Assembly (NCBI RefSeq): GCF_913773635.1
Contig: NZ_CAJYGQ010000006.1
Location: 310,001-374,000 of the forward strand
Source of the DNA: an uncultured Mucilaginibacter sp.
GTDB taxonomy: Bacteria > Bacteroidota > Bacteroidia > Sphingobacteriales > Sphingobacteriaceae
Reading direction: 5' to 3'
DNA length: 64,000 nt
Part shown: positions 19,003 to 28,034 of the stretch, piece by piece
Layout: every line of letters begins with the position of its first letter
How positions within the stretch are numbered: the stretch's first letter is position 1
Program-made: the position numbers and the translations under genes
Notes under the pieces: generated by a model
What the model saw: only the letters and a program-made list of their open reading frames with translations
Databases searched by the model: none
What the model was told of the DNA's origin: nothing

Positions 19003-21420
19003 ATGAAAAAGCATCAAAGGTTATTATTATTGATGGCTCTTGCGTTGCCAGCTACGTTTAATGCCAACGCTCAAAATCAAAATGGAACGTTATTTAATGA
19101 CGGCTGGATGTTCCATAAAGGTGATATTGGCCCAACAGCTATAGCACAAACCAATGGAGCTGATTGGAAAACTGTAAGCATTCCGCATGATTGGAGCATT
19201 GAGGAGCCATTTAGTGATGAATGGGCCAGTGCAACAGGTTACTTGCCAGGTGGCATAGGTTGGTATCAAAAAACGTTTACGGTACCTTCAACGTGGAAGT
19301 CAAAGGTGGTGTCAATTTACTTTGATGGTGTTTATAAAAACAGCGAAGTTTACTTTAACGGCAAGCTGCTTGGTAAAAGGCCAAATGGGTTTATACCGTT
19401 TGAGTACGAACTAAACAAACATCTTAAATACGGCACCCAAAATACCATCACAGTAAAGGCAGATCACAGCCAGTTTGCAGATTCGCGCTGGTACACAGGT
19501 TCGGGCATTTACCGCAATGTTTACTTAAAGCTCAATAATCCTTTGTACATAGCTAAATGGGGCGTTAAGTTTGTTACCCCTAAGGTAAGTGGTTCAGCTG
19601 CAGAGGCCCATGTTGAAGTTACATTGGTTAACAAGATAAAGGAAAACACTACTATTAACATCATTTCAGATTTGAAAGACGCTAACGGTAAGGTTGTGGC
19701 GTCATCAAATCAAAAGCTTTCTACAAGCAAACGCGATAGTATCAAAAGCAATGTGTCGTTTAAGGTGAAATCTCCGCAACTATGGTCGGTTAATGATCCA
19801 AACCTTTATCAACTTAACGTTCAGGTTAAAATGGCTGGCAAGGTGATTAGCTCATGGAAAGACAAGGTTGGTATTAGAAACATAAGATTTGATGCAGACA
19901 GCGGCTTTTACCTGAACGATAAAAACCTGAAACTGAAAGGCGTTTGTGTACATGATGATGCAGGTGCTCTTGGCGTTGCAGTGCCAGAAGCTGTTTGGGT
20001 GAGAAGATTAAAATTGTTAAAAGATGCGGGGTGCAATTCCATACGAATGAGTCACAACCCTCATGCTGATTACCTTTACCGTTTATGCGATCAAATGGGT
20101 TTCCTGGTAATGGATGAGGCCTTTGACGAATGGGAAGTTGGTAAGAATAAGTGGGTAAAAGGTTGGAACGTTGGCACTCCAAGTAATGATGGCTATCATA
20201 GTGCATTTAAGGAATGGGCATCAGTTGATGTACGTGACATGGTGTTACGTAACTTTAACCGGCCTTCAATAGTCATGTGGAGCATTGGAAATGAAATTGA
20301 TTATCCAAATGATCCGTATACGCACGAGGTATTAAATACAGGACGTAACCCTCAAATTTACGGTAAAGGTTTCCTTGCTGATCATCCTCCTGTAAGTCGT
20401 TTAAGTGCATTGTCAAAACAACTTGCAGGTGCGGTTAAAAAATTTGATACCAGCCGACCGGTTACCGCTGCTTTGGCAGGTGTGGTAATGTCAAACACAA
20501 CTGACTATCCTGGCAACCTTGACATTGTTGGTTATAATTACCAGGAGTACCGTTATACCGACGACCATAAAGCTTACCCGAAAAGAATAATTTATGGTAG
20601 TGAGAACGGTATGCAGCTTTCTGCATGGAATGCCGTTGATTCAAACCAGTATATATCTGCGCAATATTTATGGACCGGAATTGATTACTTAGGCGAAGCG
20701 GGACGATGGCCCGAGCGCAGCAACCGTGCCGGGTTACTTGACCTTGCCGGTTTCCGAAAACCCGAGTATTACTTTCGCCAAAGTATTTGGGCAACCAAAC
20801 CCATGATTTACATTGGCACAACAACTGTACCCAAAGCTGAAGATAAAGGTATATGGAGCCATAAACGCGCCGAACCCAACTGGAATTGGAAAGCAGGAGA
20901 TATGGTAAGAGTAAACTGCTTTACCAATTGTGAAAACGCGGAGTTGTTTGTAAACGGCAAATCAATGGGTAAAAAAGCCAAACAGGGTAATAACTTCATT
21001 TGGTGGGATATTCCATTTGAGGAGGGAGAAGTAAAAGCAATTGGTAATAGTAATGGTAATAAGCAGGTCGAATACGTATTAAAATCTTCCGGTAGTGCTT
21101 ACGGCTTGCAGGTTTCTGTTGAGTCAGATAAAGCAGGGAGCGAAAATCGATTATCTCATTTAATAATCAAAGTAGTTGATAAAAATGGAATTCCGGTGTA
21201 TGACGCCGATAACGAAATAACTGTTACGGTAAGCGAAAACGGCAAACTGCTCGGTCTTGAAAGCGGAAGCTCAAGTAGCCATGAAAACTACAAGGGAGCG
21301 AAGCGTAAAGCATTGCACGGCAATTTGCTTGCTTACATCCAGTCTTTAAAAAATACCGGAAATGTCACTGTTGACATCACATCTCCTGCGCTCAAACCTA
21401 TAACTATCAGTATAAAGTGA
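19003..21420 (+). CDS. Glycoside hydrolase family 2 enzyme, beta-galactosidase-like
   Basis: This 805-residue exported protein has a signal peptide cut near residue 23 (NANAQ). The order is sugar-binding jelly roll (about 28-180), immunoglobulin-like domain (about 185-290), TIM barrel (about 293-590) and C-terminal DUF4982-like and Ig-like domains. The barrel shows RMSHNPHADYLYRLCDQMG, the acid/base Glu431 in WSIGNE and the nucleophile Glu534 in YGSENG, so it should be active. GH2 members with this C-terminal layout are mostly beta-galactosidases, but beta-glucuronidase or related activity cannot be excluded. It acts in the periplasm on oligosaccharides brought in by the SusCD pair. Confidence 0.88.
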   Translation: MKKHQRLLLLMALALPATFNANAQNQNGTLFNDGWMFHKGDIGPTAIAQTNGADWKTVSIPHDWSIEEPFSDEWASATGYLPGGIGWYQKTFTVPSTWKSKVVSIYFDGVYKNSEVYFNGKLLGKRPNGFIPFEYELNKHLKYGTQNTITVKADHSQFADSRWYTGSGIYRNVYLKLNNPLYIAKWGVKFVTPKVSGSAAEAHVEVTLVNKIKENTTINIISDLKDANGKVVASSNQKLSTSKRDSIKSNVSFKVKSPQLWSVNDPNLYQLNVQVKMAGKVISSWKDKVGIRNIRFDADSGFYLNDKNLKLKGVCVHDDAGALGVAVPEAVWVRRLKLLKDAGCNSIRMSHNPHADYLYRLCDQMGFLVMDEAFDEWEVGKNKWVKGWNVGTPSNDGYHSAFKEWASVDVRDMVLRNFNRPSIVMWSIGNEIDYPNDPYTHEVLNTGRNPQIYGKGFLADHPPVSRLSALSKQLAGAVKKFDTSRPVTAALAGVVMSNTTDYPGNLDIVGYNYQEYRYTDDHKAYPKRIIYGSENGMQLSAWNAVDSNQYISAQYLWTGIDYLGEAGRWPERSNRAGLLDLAGFRKPEYYFRQSIWATKPMIYIGTTTVPKAEDKGIWSHKRAEPNWNWKAGDMVRVNCFTNCENAELFVNGKSMGKKAKQGNNFIWWDIPFEEGEVKAIGNSNGNKQVEYVLKSSGSAYGLQVSVESDKAGSENRLSHLIIKVVDKNGIPVYDADNEITVTVSENGKLLGLESGSSSSHENYKGAKRKALHGNLLAYIQSLKNTGNVTVDITSPALKPITISIK

Positions 21421-21462
21421 TAATAAATTAAACCAAAGCTATTTATTGGAAAAATAACAAAC

Positions 21463-23286
21463 ATGCGTATATCTAAATTACTATTCTTAATTCTACTCGT
21501 TTTACCCTGCGTTTTAAAGGCACAAAAAAATGTTCACACGTTTGCACTGAGCGAATCTGCATTTTTGCTTGACGGCAAACCATTTCAAATGATATCGGGT
21601 GAAATGCACTATCCGCGTGTTCCGCGCGAAGCCTGGAGAGCCCGTATGAAAATGGCCAAAGCAATGGGGTTAAACACAATAGGCACGTACGTTTTTTGGA
21701 ATGTGCATGAACCTGAAAAAGACAAATTTGATTTTACCGGCGATAATAACATTGCCGAGTTTGTGCGTATTGCTAAAGAAGAAGGTCTTTGGGTAATACT
21801 TCGCCCCAGCCCTTATGTTTGTGCTGAGTGGGAATTTGGCGGCTATCCGTACTGGTTGCAAAATGAAAAAGGGCTTGAAGTAAGGAGCAAGGAAAAACAA
21901 TACCTGAATGAGTATCGAAAATACATTATGCAGGTTGGTAAGCAGTTGTCGCCTCTTTTAGTAAACCATGGTGGCAATATTTTAATGGTACAAATTGAGA
22001 ATGAATATGGCTCATACGGTAACGACAAAGAGTACCTTAAAATAAACGAAGCTATGTTTAAAGCGGCAGGATTTGATTGCCTGCTTTACACCTGCGACCC
22101 GGAAGCTGCTATAAAAGACGGTCATCTGCCGGGTTTGCTTCCTGCAATAAACGGCGTTGATGATGTTGCTAAAGTTAAGCGTTTAATAAACGAAAATCAT
22201 GGTGGTAAGGGCCCTTATTACATTGCTGAATGGTACCCGGCCTGGTTTGATTGGTGGGGAACCAAGCACCATACCGTGCCTGCACAAAAGTATGTTCCTA
22301 AACTAGATTCTGTTTTAGGAGCGGGCATATCAATTAACATGTATATGTTTCATGGAGGTACAACAAGGGCTTTCATGAATGGTGCCAACTATAATGATAA
22401 AAGCCCGTATGAGCCGCAAATAAGCAGCTATGACTATGATGCGCCGCTTGATGAGGCCGGTAATGCTACAGACAAATTTATGCAGTTTAGAAATGTGATT
22501 GCAAAACATCTTCCACAAGGACAGCAGTTGCCTGCCGTGCCGGCAAAAAAGCCAACTATTACGGTTCCTCCAATAAAACTTACACAATTGGTTAGTTTGT
22601 TTGACATTGTTGGTGCTCCAAAAACATCAAAAATGCCAATGAGCTTTGAAGACTTGAATCAAGCTTACGGTTTTGTACTGTACCGTACAATTGTTAAAGG
22701 TGGAAGGGATGCAATGTTGAAGATTAAAGATTTACGTGATTACGGGCTTGTTTACATTAACGGTAAGCGTGTGGGAACACTCGATAGGCGCTTAAACCAG
22801 GATAGCATGCATATTCAGCTACCCAAAGGAAATGTGCAGTTGGATATTTTAATTGAGAACATGGGCCGTATAAATTTTGGTCCGTATTTGTTAAAAAACA
22901 AAAAGGGTATAACCGAACTGGTTACCCTTGATAGTAAAATAGTACAGAACTGGAAGATGTACAGTATGCCTTTCCATAAGGATGCTGCATTAAAAACCTC
23001 AAAGCGTAAGCCAGGCGCTACCGAGCCTGTTATACTTAAGGGTAGCTTTACACTGAATAAAGTTGGAGATACCTATTTAGATATGACAGCGTGGGGTAAG
23101 GGTATGGTTTGGATAAACGGCCATAACTTGGGCAAGTATTGGTCTATAGGTCCGCAACAAACCGTATATGTTCCGCAAGAGTGGCTTAAAAAAGGCTCAA
23201 ACAACGTTACGGTGCTTGAATTAACCAAGCCGGGCAAACAAAAGCTCAAAATGGTTGAGAGACCCATACTAGATCAACCGAAATAG
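21463..23286 (+). CDS. Glycoside hydrolase family 35 beta-galactosidase
   Basis: This 607-residue enzyme has a signal peptide (cut near residue 20, LKAQ). The GH35 barrel spans about 28-345: SGEMHYPRVPREAWRARM, GTYVFWNVHEP, the acid/base Glu181 in QIENEYG and the nucleophile Glu256 in YIAEWYPAWFDWWG are all present. C-terminal jelly-roll domains follow (YINGKRVGTLDR, WINGHNLGKYW). GH35 enzymes release terminal non-reducing beta-galactose; together with the GH2 enzyme this points to a beta-galactan or galactosylated side-chain substrate. It is the last gene of the SusCD operon, 42 bp after the GH2 gene, and ends at a strong bidirectional terminator. Confidence 0.93.
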   Translation: MRISKLLFLILLVLPCVLKAQKNVHTFALSESAFLLDGKPFQMISGEMHYPRVPREAWRARMKMAKAMGLNTIGTYVFWNVHEPEKDKFDFTGDNNIAEFVRIAKEEGLWVILRPSPYVCAEWEFGGYPYWLQNEKGLEVRSKEKQYLNEYRKYIMQVGKQLSPLLVNHGGNILMVQIENEYGSYGNDKEYLKINEAMFKAAGFDCLLYTCDPEAAIKDGHLPGLLPAINGVDDVAKVKRLINENHGGKGPYYIAEWYPAWFDWWGTKHHTVPAQKYVPKLDSVLGAGISINMYMFHGGTTRAFMNGANYNDKSPYEPQISSYDYDAPLDEAGNATDKFMQFRNVIAKHLPQGQQLPAVPAKKPTITVPPIKLTQLVSLFDIVGAPKTSKMPMSFEDLNQAYGFVLYRTIVKGGRDAMLKIKDLRDYGLVYINGKRVGTLDRRLNQDSMHIQLPKGNVQLDILIENMGRINFGPYLLKNKKGITELVTLDSKIVQNWKMYSMPFHKDAALKTSKRKPGATEPVILKGSFTLNKVGDTYLDMTAWGKGMVWINGHNLGKYWSIGPQQTVYVPQEWLKKGSNNVTVLELTKPGKQKLKMVERPILDQPK

Positions 23287-23300
23287 CGAAGTTGAATTTT

Positions 23301-23340
23301 AAACACAAAACGCCATGTATTAACATGGCGTTTTGTGTTT
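23301..23340. terminator. Bidirectional terminator between the GH35 and clostripain genes
   Basis: A perfect 17-bp inverted repeat (23301-23317 with 23324-23340) has a 6-nt centre, and A/T runs flank the GC core on both sides. It serves converging transcripts. Confidence 0.88.
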
Positions 23341-23354
23341 AAGGCAAATTAATT

Positions 23355-24503
23355 TTAATTGCCAAACAGAACCGGCATACCACTGGCTGTATACCAGCTC
23401 AGCTGTTGGTAATAATTAAAGTTAACGTCACCCGGAAAAGGAATATAGCAGCTTAGTCCTGAAAACTTTTGAATATTTGTACCGAGAAACTCAGGCGTTG
23501 CAGATTTATAAAGTACAGTTTTGTTAAGTTGTCCCTTTATCTCATCAAGTTGATTAGTGCTGAAGTTATGATCTAGAAAATCGGTAAAATCATAATTTGG
23601 AACCGGAAATCCCGACGTGTAATCCAGTCGTTGAACACCTGAAGATATCAACCTATCGCCACTTTTTTTGTAGTTTTTAAATAATTTATTTGCCTGCGCG
23701 GCCAAGGTTTCCAGTTCACTGCTCTTTACTAACACTACACTTGCCGATCTTCTTTCATCTGTATAAGAATTGTAATAGTCAAAATAAGCTTTTGCCAACG
23801 TTGAAAGCTGTTCTGCAGAATTAAATAATAATGGGGTAATTGTTTGGTACGGATAACTCTCTGCCAGTGTTTCGGTGGGCGAGGCTATGAGGTACTTGGC
23901 TTTATCTTTAAATTCATACAACACCTCAACAGAACCCATCGAACATGCATCAAAAATTATATACTCGAAGTTGTTTGGTAAGGCGTTCTTAAGTGCCTTA
24001 ATATCCATTTCAGTGCCGTTATCACTTCCAAACGACCTCACACTTACTTTGTTGTTTGCAGGTGCCCATGATGTTGCATGCGACCATAGTACCAGTCCAT
24101 AACTTTGGGCAGGATATTGACTTTGCGTATATTCAATGACAGCTTTAAGCCGGCTCGGGTCAGATGGCTTATCACCTGTAAAAACCTTTATCGTATCACT
24201 TACAATTCTATTGCCATCGTTGTCAAACTTTATTTTTAGCAGGTAAGATGTTGCGCTTTCAGTTTTAATGTATACCAGCAGATTACCATTTAGGGTCGCC
24301 GCACCACGCTCCATCATATTGATGCTATTTAAAGCATCATACTTCAGGTTGTTGTTAGCTTCCATGTAAACAAGTACTGTCTTGTTACTTATGGTTGATT
24401 GAACGGTTTCATCATTCTTTTTGCAGCTAAAAAATATAGCAACAAGTAAACAGGTCCGAAAGGTCCGTATAGTACCTGCTATTAATTTAAAAGAATTGAC
24501 CAC
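23355..24503 (-). CDS. Clostripain-family (C11) cysteine peptidase, predicted lipoprotein
   Basis: This 382-residue protein has an N-terminal hydrophobic segment and lipobox-like IFFSCKKN (Cys27), so it is probably lipid-anchored. The caspase-fold core keeps the family opening VYMEANNNL, the catalytic His142 in YGLVLWSHATSW and the catalytic Cys187 in IIFDACSMGSVEV. These match the peptidase C11/clostripain family, which cleaves after basic residues. It lies divergently from the fimbrillin-nuclease gene. A role in processing surface or secreted proteins is inference from location only. Confidence 0.85.
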   Translation of the reverse strand: MVNSFKLIAGTIRTFRTCLLVAIFFSCKKNDETVQSTISNKTVLVYMEANNNLKYDALNSINMMERGAATLNGNLLVYIKTESATSYLLKIKFDNDGNRIVSDTIKVFTGDKPSDPSRLKAVIEYTQSQYPAQSYGLVLWSHATSWAPANNKVSVRSFGSDNGTEMDIKALKNALPNNFEYIIFDACSMGSVEVLYEFKDKAKYLIASPTETLAESYPYQTITPLLFNSAEQLSTLAKAYFDYYNSYTDERRSASVVLVKSSELETLAAQANKLFKNYKKSGDRLISSGVQRLDYTSGFPVPNYDFTDFLDHNFSTNQLDEIKGQLNKTVLYKSATPEFLGTNIQKFSGLSCYIPFPGDVNFNYYQQLSWYTASGMPVLFGN

Positions 24504-24520
24504 TTTAAGATTTTAATCAG

Positions 24521-24528
24521 CAAAATTA
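24521..24528 (-). promoter_or_regulatory. Candidate -7 box for the clostripain gene
   Basis: On the minus strand this reads TAATTTTG, an exact TAnnTTTG match, 17 nt before the ATG. No well-spaced TTG -33 element is visible. Confidence 0.4.
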
Positions 24529-24697
24529 AGTTTTGTTTAAAATTTAAATGTTATCAAATTATTAAATGTAGTAAGTGCGTATTTCACTCGTTGATCTTCA
24601 GTTGTATAGTTAAACAGCTTCATTTGGCTGAACTTCTTTAACCGGAAACAGCCCTCTCTAATACGCTATGTGGCTTTTAGGGCTTAACAAATATTTA

Positions 24698-24726
24698 TTG
24701 AACCGTTAACAGTTAGCCTATATTTG
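24698..24726 (+). promoter_or_regulatory. Bacteroidota-type promoter of the fimbrillin-nuclease gene
   Basis: A TTG (24698-24700) and an exact -7 box TATATTTG (24719-24726) are separated by 18 bp, matching the known -33/-7 promoter layout of Bacteroidota. The predicted start of transcription is near 24731. Confidence 0.65.
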
Positions 24727-24842
24727 TACTGTTACTTTGCAGTCCTACTTAAAATATTATTTGTTTTCATAAAAATAAACATGTGAGTTAGACACTCAAA
24801 ATAAAGCTATAACACTCAATTGAATTATTCTAATTAATATAT

Positions 24843-26489
24843 ATGCGTTCAAAATTTCTACGAATCTCTGCCCTCGCGGTGCTCATTCTTTTTGTAATTG
24901 CTTGTCGTAAAGACAGGCCTAACATGGATATTCCTACCGCAAGCACCGAAGTTAAATTCTCATCAATTATTAGTGGTCAAATACGAACCAAAGCCGTTAA
25001 TGATACCTGGGAAACTAACGATGCCATTGGTGTTTACATGAAAACCGGTAATGGTTTAAGCAATATCCTGTCGGCAAACAAGTCATATACCACCGCTGGT
25101 AACGGCAATTTTAATGCATCATCTGCAGATCAGACCTTGTACTATCCTGAAAATGGCAGTAATGTTGATTTCATTGCTTATTATCCTTACAAACAAAACT
25201 TAAACGGTAACATGTACCCGGTTGATGTTGCTAATCAAACTAGCCAGGGAGCAATTGACCTGATGTACGCCAACAATGCTACAGGGTTAAATAAGGTGAG
25301 CACCAACGCTCAACTAACATTTACGCATCAGCTTTCTAAAATTGAAATGGTTGTGAAAAATGGCGTAGGCGTACCCAGTTTAGAGAATATCAAAGTAAAT
25401 ATAAACGGTTTAAAAACGGCTGCCAATTTTGATTTGGCAACCGGTGCAATAAGTGGACAAGCCAACGTTGCCGACATACAAGCGAAAACCAGCGTACGCA
25501 ACAATTTAACCGTAGCCGAAGCGGTATTGCTACCAACTACTGATGAAAACCCTGCTAAGGTGGTATTCATCATTGGGTCAAAAAGCTACAGCTGGACAAT
25601 GCCAGCCGGAACAAAGTTTGAGCAGGGAAAAAAATACAACTACGAAATTGAATTAGTGGGTGAGGGTGGTAATAGCGGCATCGCGGCTACGCTTAATGCA
25701 ACTATTACCAATTGGATAGATGTACCGTCTGGAACGTATTCATTGAACAAGGAGGTAATTACAACCAATCCGCCATCAATTTCAGGTTATATGGAAACGC
25801 CGGTTATTACAACGGATGATAACATGATGTACGTATTCCATAAATCACCAAATAACGATAAGGTAAGAAATTACGCCATGCTGTATGATAAACGTTATAA
25901 AATGGCTTATTGGGTGGCATATCCATTGCACTCATCTTACGTTGGCGGCTCAGGCCGTACCGATGCCTGGCAATTTGACCCCTCAATTCCTCAAAATTCA
26001 CAGGTTGATTTAAGCAGCTCTTTTGGTAACGGTTATGATAGGGGACACCAAATACCAAGCGGCGACCGCACGTCGACAAGGGAACTAAACCAAACAACCT
26101 TTTACTACAGCAACATGACTGCGCAGGTATCATCAATGAACCAGGGAATATGGAACAATCTTGAGCAGCAGGTAAGAAGCTGGATGGCAAAAGGTGATAC
26201 TATGTACGTTGTTACCGGTGCAGCAATAAAAACTGCAAGTGACGCCACAATAACTTATATAAAAGGCTCAGCCATTCCAAAATATTACTACAAAGCGCTG
26301 GCACTAAAAAAAGGTGATGCTTACTACACTATTGGCTTTAAAATCAACAACCAGGTAATGCCAACCGGTGTAACGTATAATAACTACCGCATAAATGTAA
26401 GCGATTTGGAAAAGGAAACCGGCTTTACATTTTTTCCTAAGCTGACCGCAGCTAATAAAACTACTATTGATAATACCATTTGGAATTAA
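24843..26489 (+). CDS. Fimbrillin-domain lipoprotein fused to a DRGH-type DNA/RNA non-specific nuclease
   Basis: This 548-residue protein has a signal peptide with lipobox ILFVIAC (Cys21). Residues about 35-300 form a fimbrillin-family domain (KFSSIISGQIRTKAV, then YYPENGSNVDFIAYYPY and FTHQLSKIEM), ending in NATITNWIDVPSGTY. Residues about 315-545 form a beta-beta-alpha-metal nuclease: DRGH motif at 399-402 with His402 as general base, a likely Mg-binding Asn433, and the N-x-x-x-W-x-x-L-E pattern to Glu441. It should be a cell-surface, metal-dependent nuclease cutting DNA and RNA without sequence preference. The next gene repeats the fimbrillin half with another C-terminus. Nutrient scavenging, biofilm DNA turnover or defence are possible roles. 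Confidence 0.85.
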   Translation: MRSKFLRISALAVLILFVIACRKDRPNMDIPTASTEVKFSSIISGQIRTKAVNDTWETNDAIGVYMKTGNGLSNILSANKSYTTAGNGNFNASSADQTLYYPENGSNVDFIAYYPYKQNLNGNMYPVDVANQTSQGAIDLMYANNATGLNKVSTNAQLTFTHQLSKIEMVVKNGVGVPSLENIKVNINGLKTAANFDLATGAISGQANVADIQAKTSVRNNLTVAEAVLLPTTDENPAKVVFIIGSKSYSWTMPAGTKFEQGKKYNYEIELVGEGGNSGIAATLNATITNWIDVPSGTYSLNKEVITTNPPSISGYMETPVITTDDNMMYVFHKSPNNDKVRNYAMLYDKRYKMAYWVAYPLHSSYVGGSGRTDAWQFDPSIPQNSQVDLSSSFGNGYDRGHQIPSGDRTSTRELNQTTFYYSNMTAQVSSMNQGIWNNLEQQVRSWMAKGDTMYVVTGAAIKTASDATITYIKGSAIPKYYYKALALKKGDAYYTIGFKINNQVMPTGVTYNNYRINVSDLEKETGFTFFPKLTAANKTTIDNTIWN

Positions 26490-26509
26490 AACTCTACAAC
26501 AAACAAATA

Positions 26510-27955
26510 ATGAAAATTCAAAACATCCTTGTAGCTACATCAATGTCGCTGCTTGTATTAGGTAGCTCTTGTAAGAAAGACAAGAACAACAAGCCTGAGG
26601 TTACTGACCCTAGAGCGTTAAGCGCCGTTAAATTCACGTCATCAATAAACGGCCAGATTAAAACTAAAGCTGTGGGCGATAAGTGGGAGGCTAACGATGC
26701 CATTGGCGTTTACATGAAAACAGGCACAGGTTTAAGCAATATTTTGGCTGCAAATAAATCATATGCAACCAATGGTGATGGCGCTTTTGCTGCTTCAGCT
26801 ACAGATCAAACCATTTATTATCCTGAAAATGGCGCAGTAGACTTTATTGCATATTACCCTTACAAAACCTCGTTAACAGGAACTAACTATCCGGTTGACG
26901 TAGCTGTACAAAATAATCAAAGTGCTATCGATCTTTTATATTCAGCCAACGCAACCGGACTAAGCAAAACAAGCACAACTGCAAATCTTGTATTTACACA
27001 TCAATTGTCAAAAATTGAATTTACGGTTAAAAATGGTGCAGGCGTAGCTGATTTAAATGGTTTAACAGTAAGTTTAGGCGGACAAAACACCAAAGCTGAT
27101 TTCGATTTAGCTACCGGCACTTTAGCAAACCAATCGGCAACTGCCGATATAAGCGCTAAAACTACAGCACAAAATGCAACGGTATTGGCTGAGGCTATTG
27201 TGCTTCCATTGGTTGATGCAAGCGGTAAAGTTGTAATCTTCAGTCTTCCTGCTGGTCAATTTAAATTAACGCTACCTGCAGCAACCAAGTTTGAAGCAGG
27301 TAAGAAATATACTTACGAAATTGAATTGAAAAATGAAACTTCTACAAACCCTAATCCTGTAGCTGTAGCATTATCGGCTTCAATAACTAACTGGACTACT
27401 GTACCTGGCGGTTCATACACTGTTGGTCAAGACCCCGTTACTAATCCACAACCAGGTACTGAAACCGTTTTATACACTGAGAACTTTGGTACTGGCGACA
27501 TTGCATCAACGGCACGCCCTAAGATTGCTGCTTACACCGAATGGAAAAACACGAGCTGGACCTTCAGCGATCCATTTGCTGCTGCAGACCTGCGCACAAT
27601 CAGTACACTGCCTGGCGACAGACACATTTGGCTGCCTGCTGCAAAAGACGCTGTGCTCAAAATAGATGGTGTTAAAATAAGTGGTTTTACGAAAATTAAA
27701 TTGAAGTATGATTTAGCTCCTAACGCTTCATCATCAAGCTCTGTAAGCGATGTGAATGTAATAGCAGTTAAGGTTAACGGTAATGCTGTTACTGTTCCAA
27801 GCCGTCAGTTGACTAATGCTGATAACAATAAATTTGTAACTGTTGAATTAAGCAACATCGCCGTTAAAGACAATAATACAATTGAATTTATAGGTGGCGC
27901 AAGCAACAACCTTGGTATGCGTTTAGACAATGTAACCGTTATAGGTGTTAACTAA
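26510..27955 (+). CDS. Fimbrillin-family lipoprotein with C-terminal jelly-roll-like domain
   Basis: This 481-residue protein starts at the ATG at 26510, 20 bp after the preceding gene, where a signal peptide with lipobox VLGSSC (Cys21) begins; an earlier in-frame codon inside the previous gene is rejected. Residues about 40-310 are a close paralogue of the fimbrillin half of the upstream protein (same KFTSSINGQIKTKAV, YYPENGAVDFIAYYPY, FTHQLSKIEF blocks). After a short linker (PVTNPQPGTE) the last 160 residues look like a beta jelly-roll (LYTENFG, then MRLDNVTVIGV), as in binding modules attached to secreted enzymes. No catalytic residues are evident. Confidence 0.75.
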   Translation: MKIQNILVATSMSLLVLGSSCKKDKNNKPEVTDPRALSAVKFTSSINGQIKTKAVGDKWEANDAIGVYMKTGTGLSNILAANKSYATNGDGAFAASATDQTIYYPENGAVDFIAYYPYKTSLTGTNYPVDVAVQNNQSAIDLLYSANATGLSKTSTTANLVFTHQLSKIEFTVKNGAGVADLNGLTVSLGGQNTKADFDLATGTLANQSATADISAKTTAQNATVLAEAIVLPLVDASGKVVIFSLPAGQFKLTLPAATKFEAGKKYTYEIELKNETSTNPNPVAVALSASITNWTTVPGGSYTVGQDPVTNPQPGTETVLYTENFGTGDIASTARPKIAAYTEWKNTSWTFSDPFAAADLRTISTLPGDRHIWLPAAKDAVLKIDGVKISGFTKIKLKYDLAPNASSSSSVSDVNVIAVKVNGNAVTVPSRQLTNADNNKFVTVELSNIAVKDNNTIEFIGGASNNLGMRLDNVTVIGVN

Positions 27956-27969
27956 TTAATCACCTCTTT

Positions 27970-28010
27970 AAATAAAACGTCCTGCTTAAATTAAGCAGGA
28001 CGTTTTATTT
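27970..28010. terminator. Bidirectional terminator between fimbrillin and Fur-family genes
   Basis: Perfect 20-bp arms (27970-27989 and 27991-28010) meet at a single central base; in RNA a few central pairs open to form the loop. A/T runs lie on both outer sides, serving converging transcripts. Confidence 0.88.
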
Positions 28011-28034
28011 ATATGGCAACTTTGATGTTGTCTA

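Larger units (their letters stand above)
24504..24842. other. Divergent promoter region, clostripain gene and fimbrillin-nuclease gene
   Basis: This 339-bp AT-rich region has no ORF of note. It holds -7-type boxes for both directions, listed separately (24521-24528 minus, 24698-24726 plus). The plus transcript would have a leader of about 110 nt. Confidence 0.6.

Noticed and set aside
26480..26509. In-frame earlier start of the second fimbrillin gene
   Set aside because: It would lie inside the end of the upstream gene and place ten residues before an otherwise normal signal peptide.
24843..27400. Possible recent DNA duplication or transposition of the fimbrillin genes
   Set aside because: The two halves are similar in protein but differ at many bases, and I see no IS ends or target repeats, so it is an old duplication.
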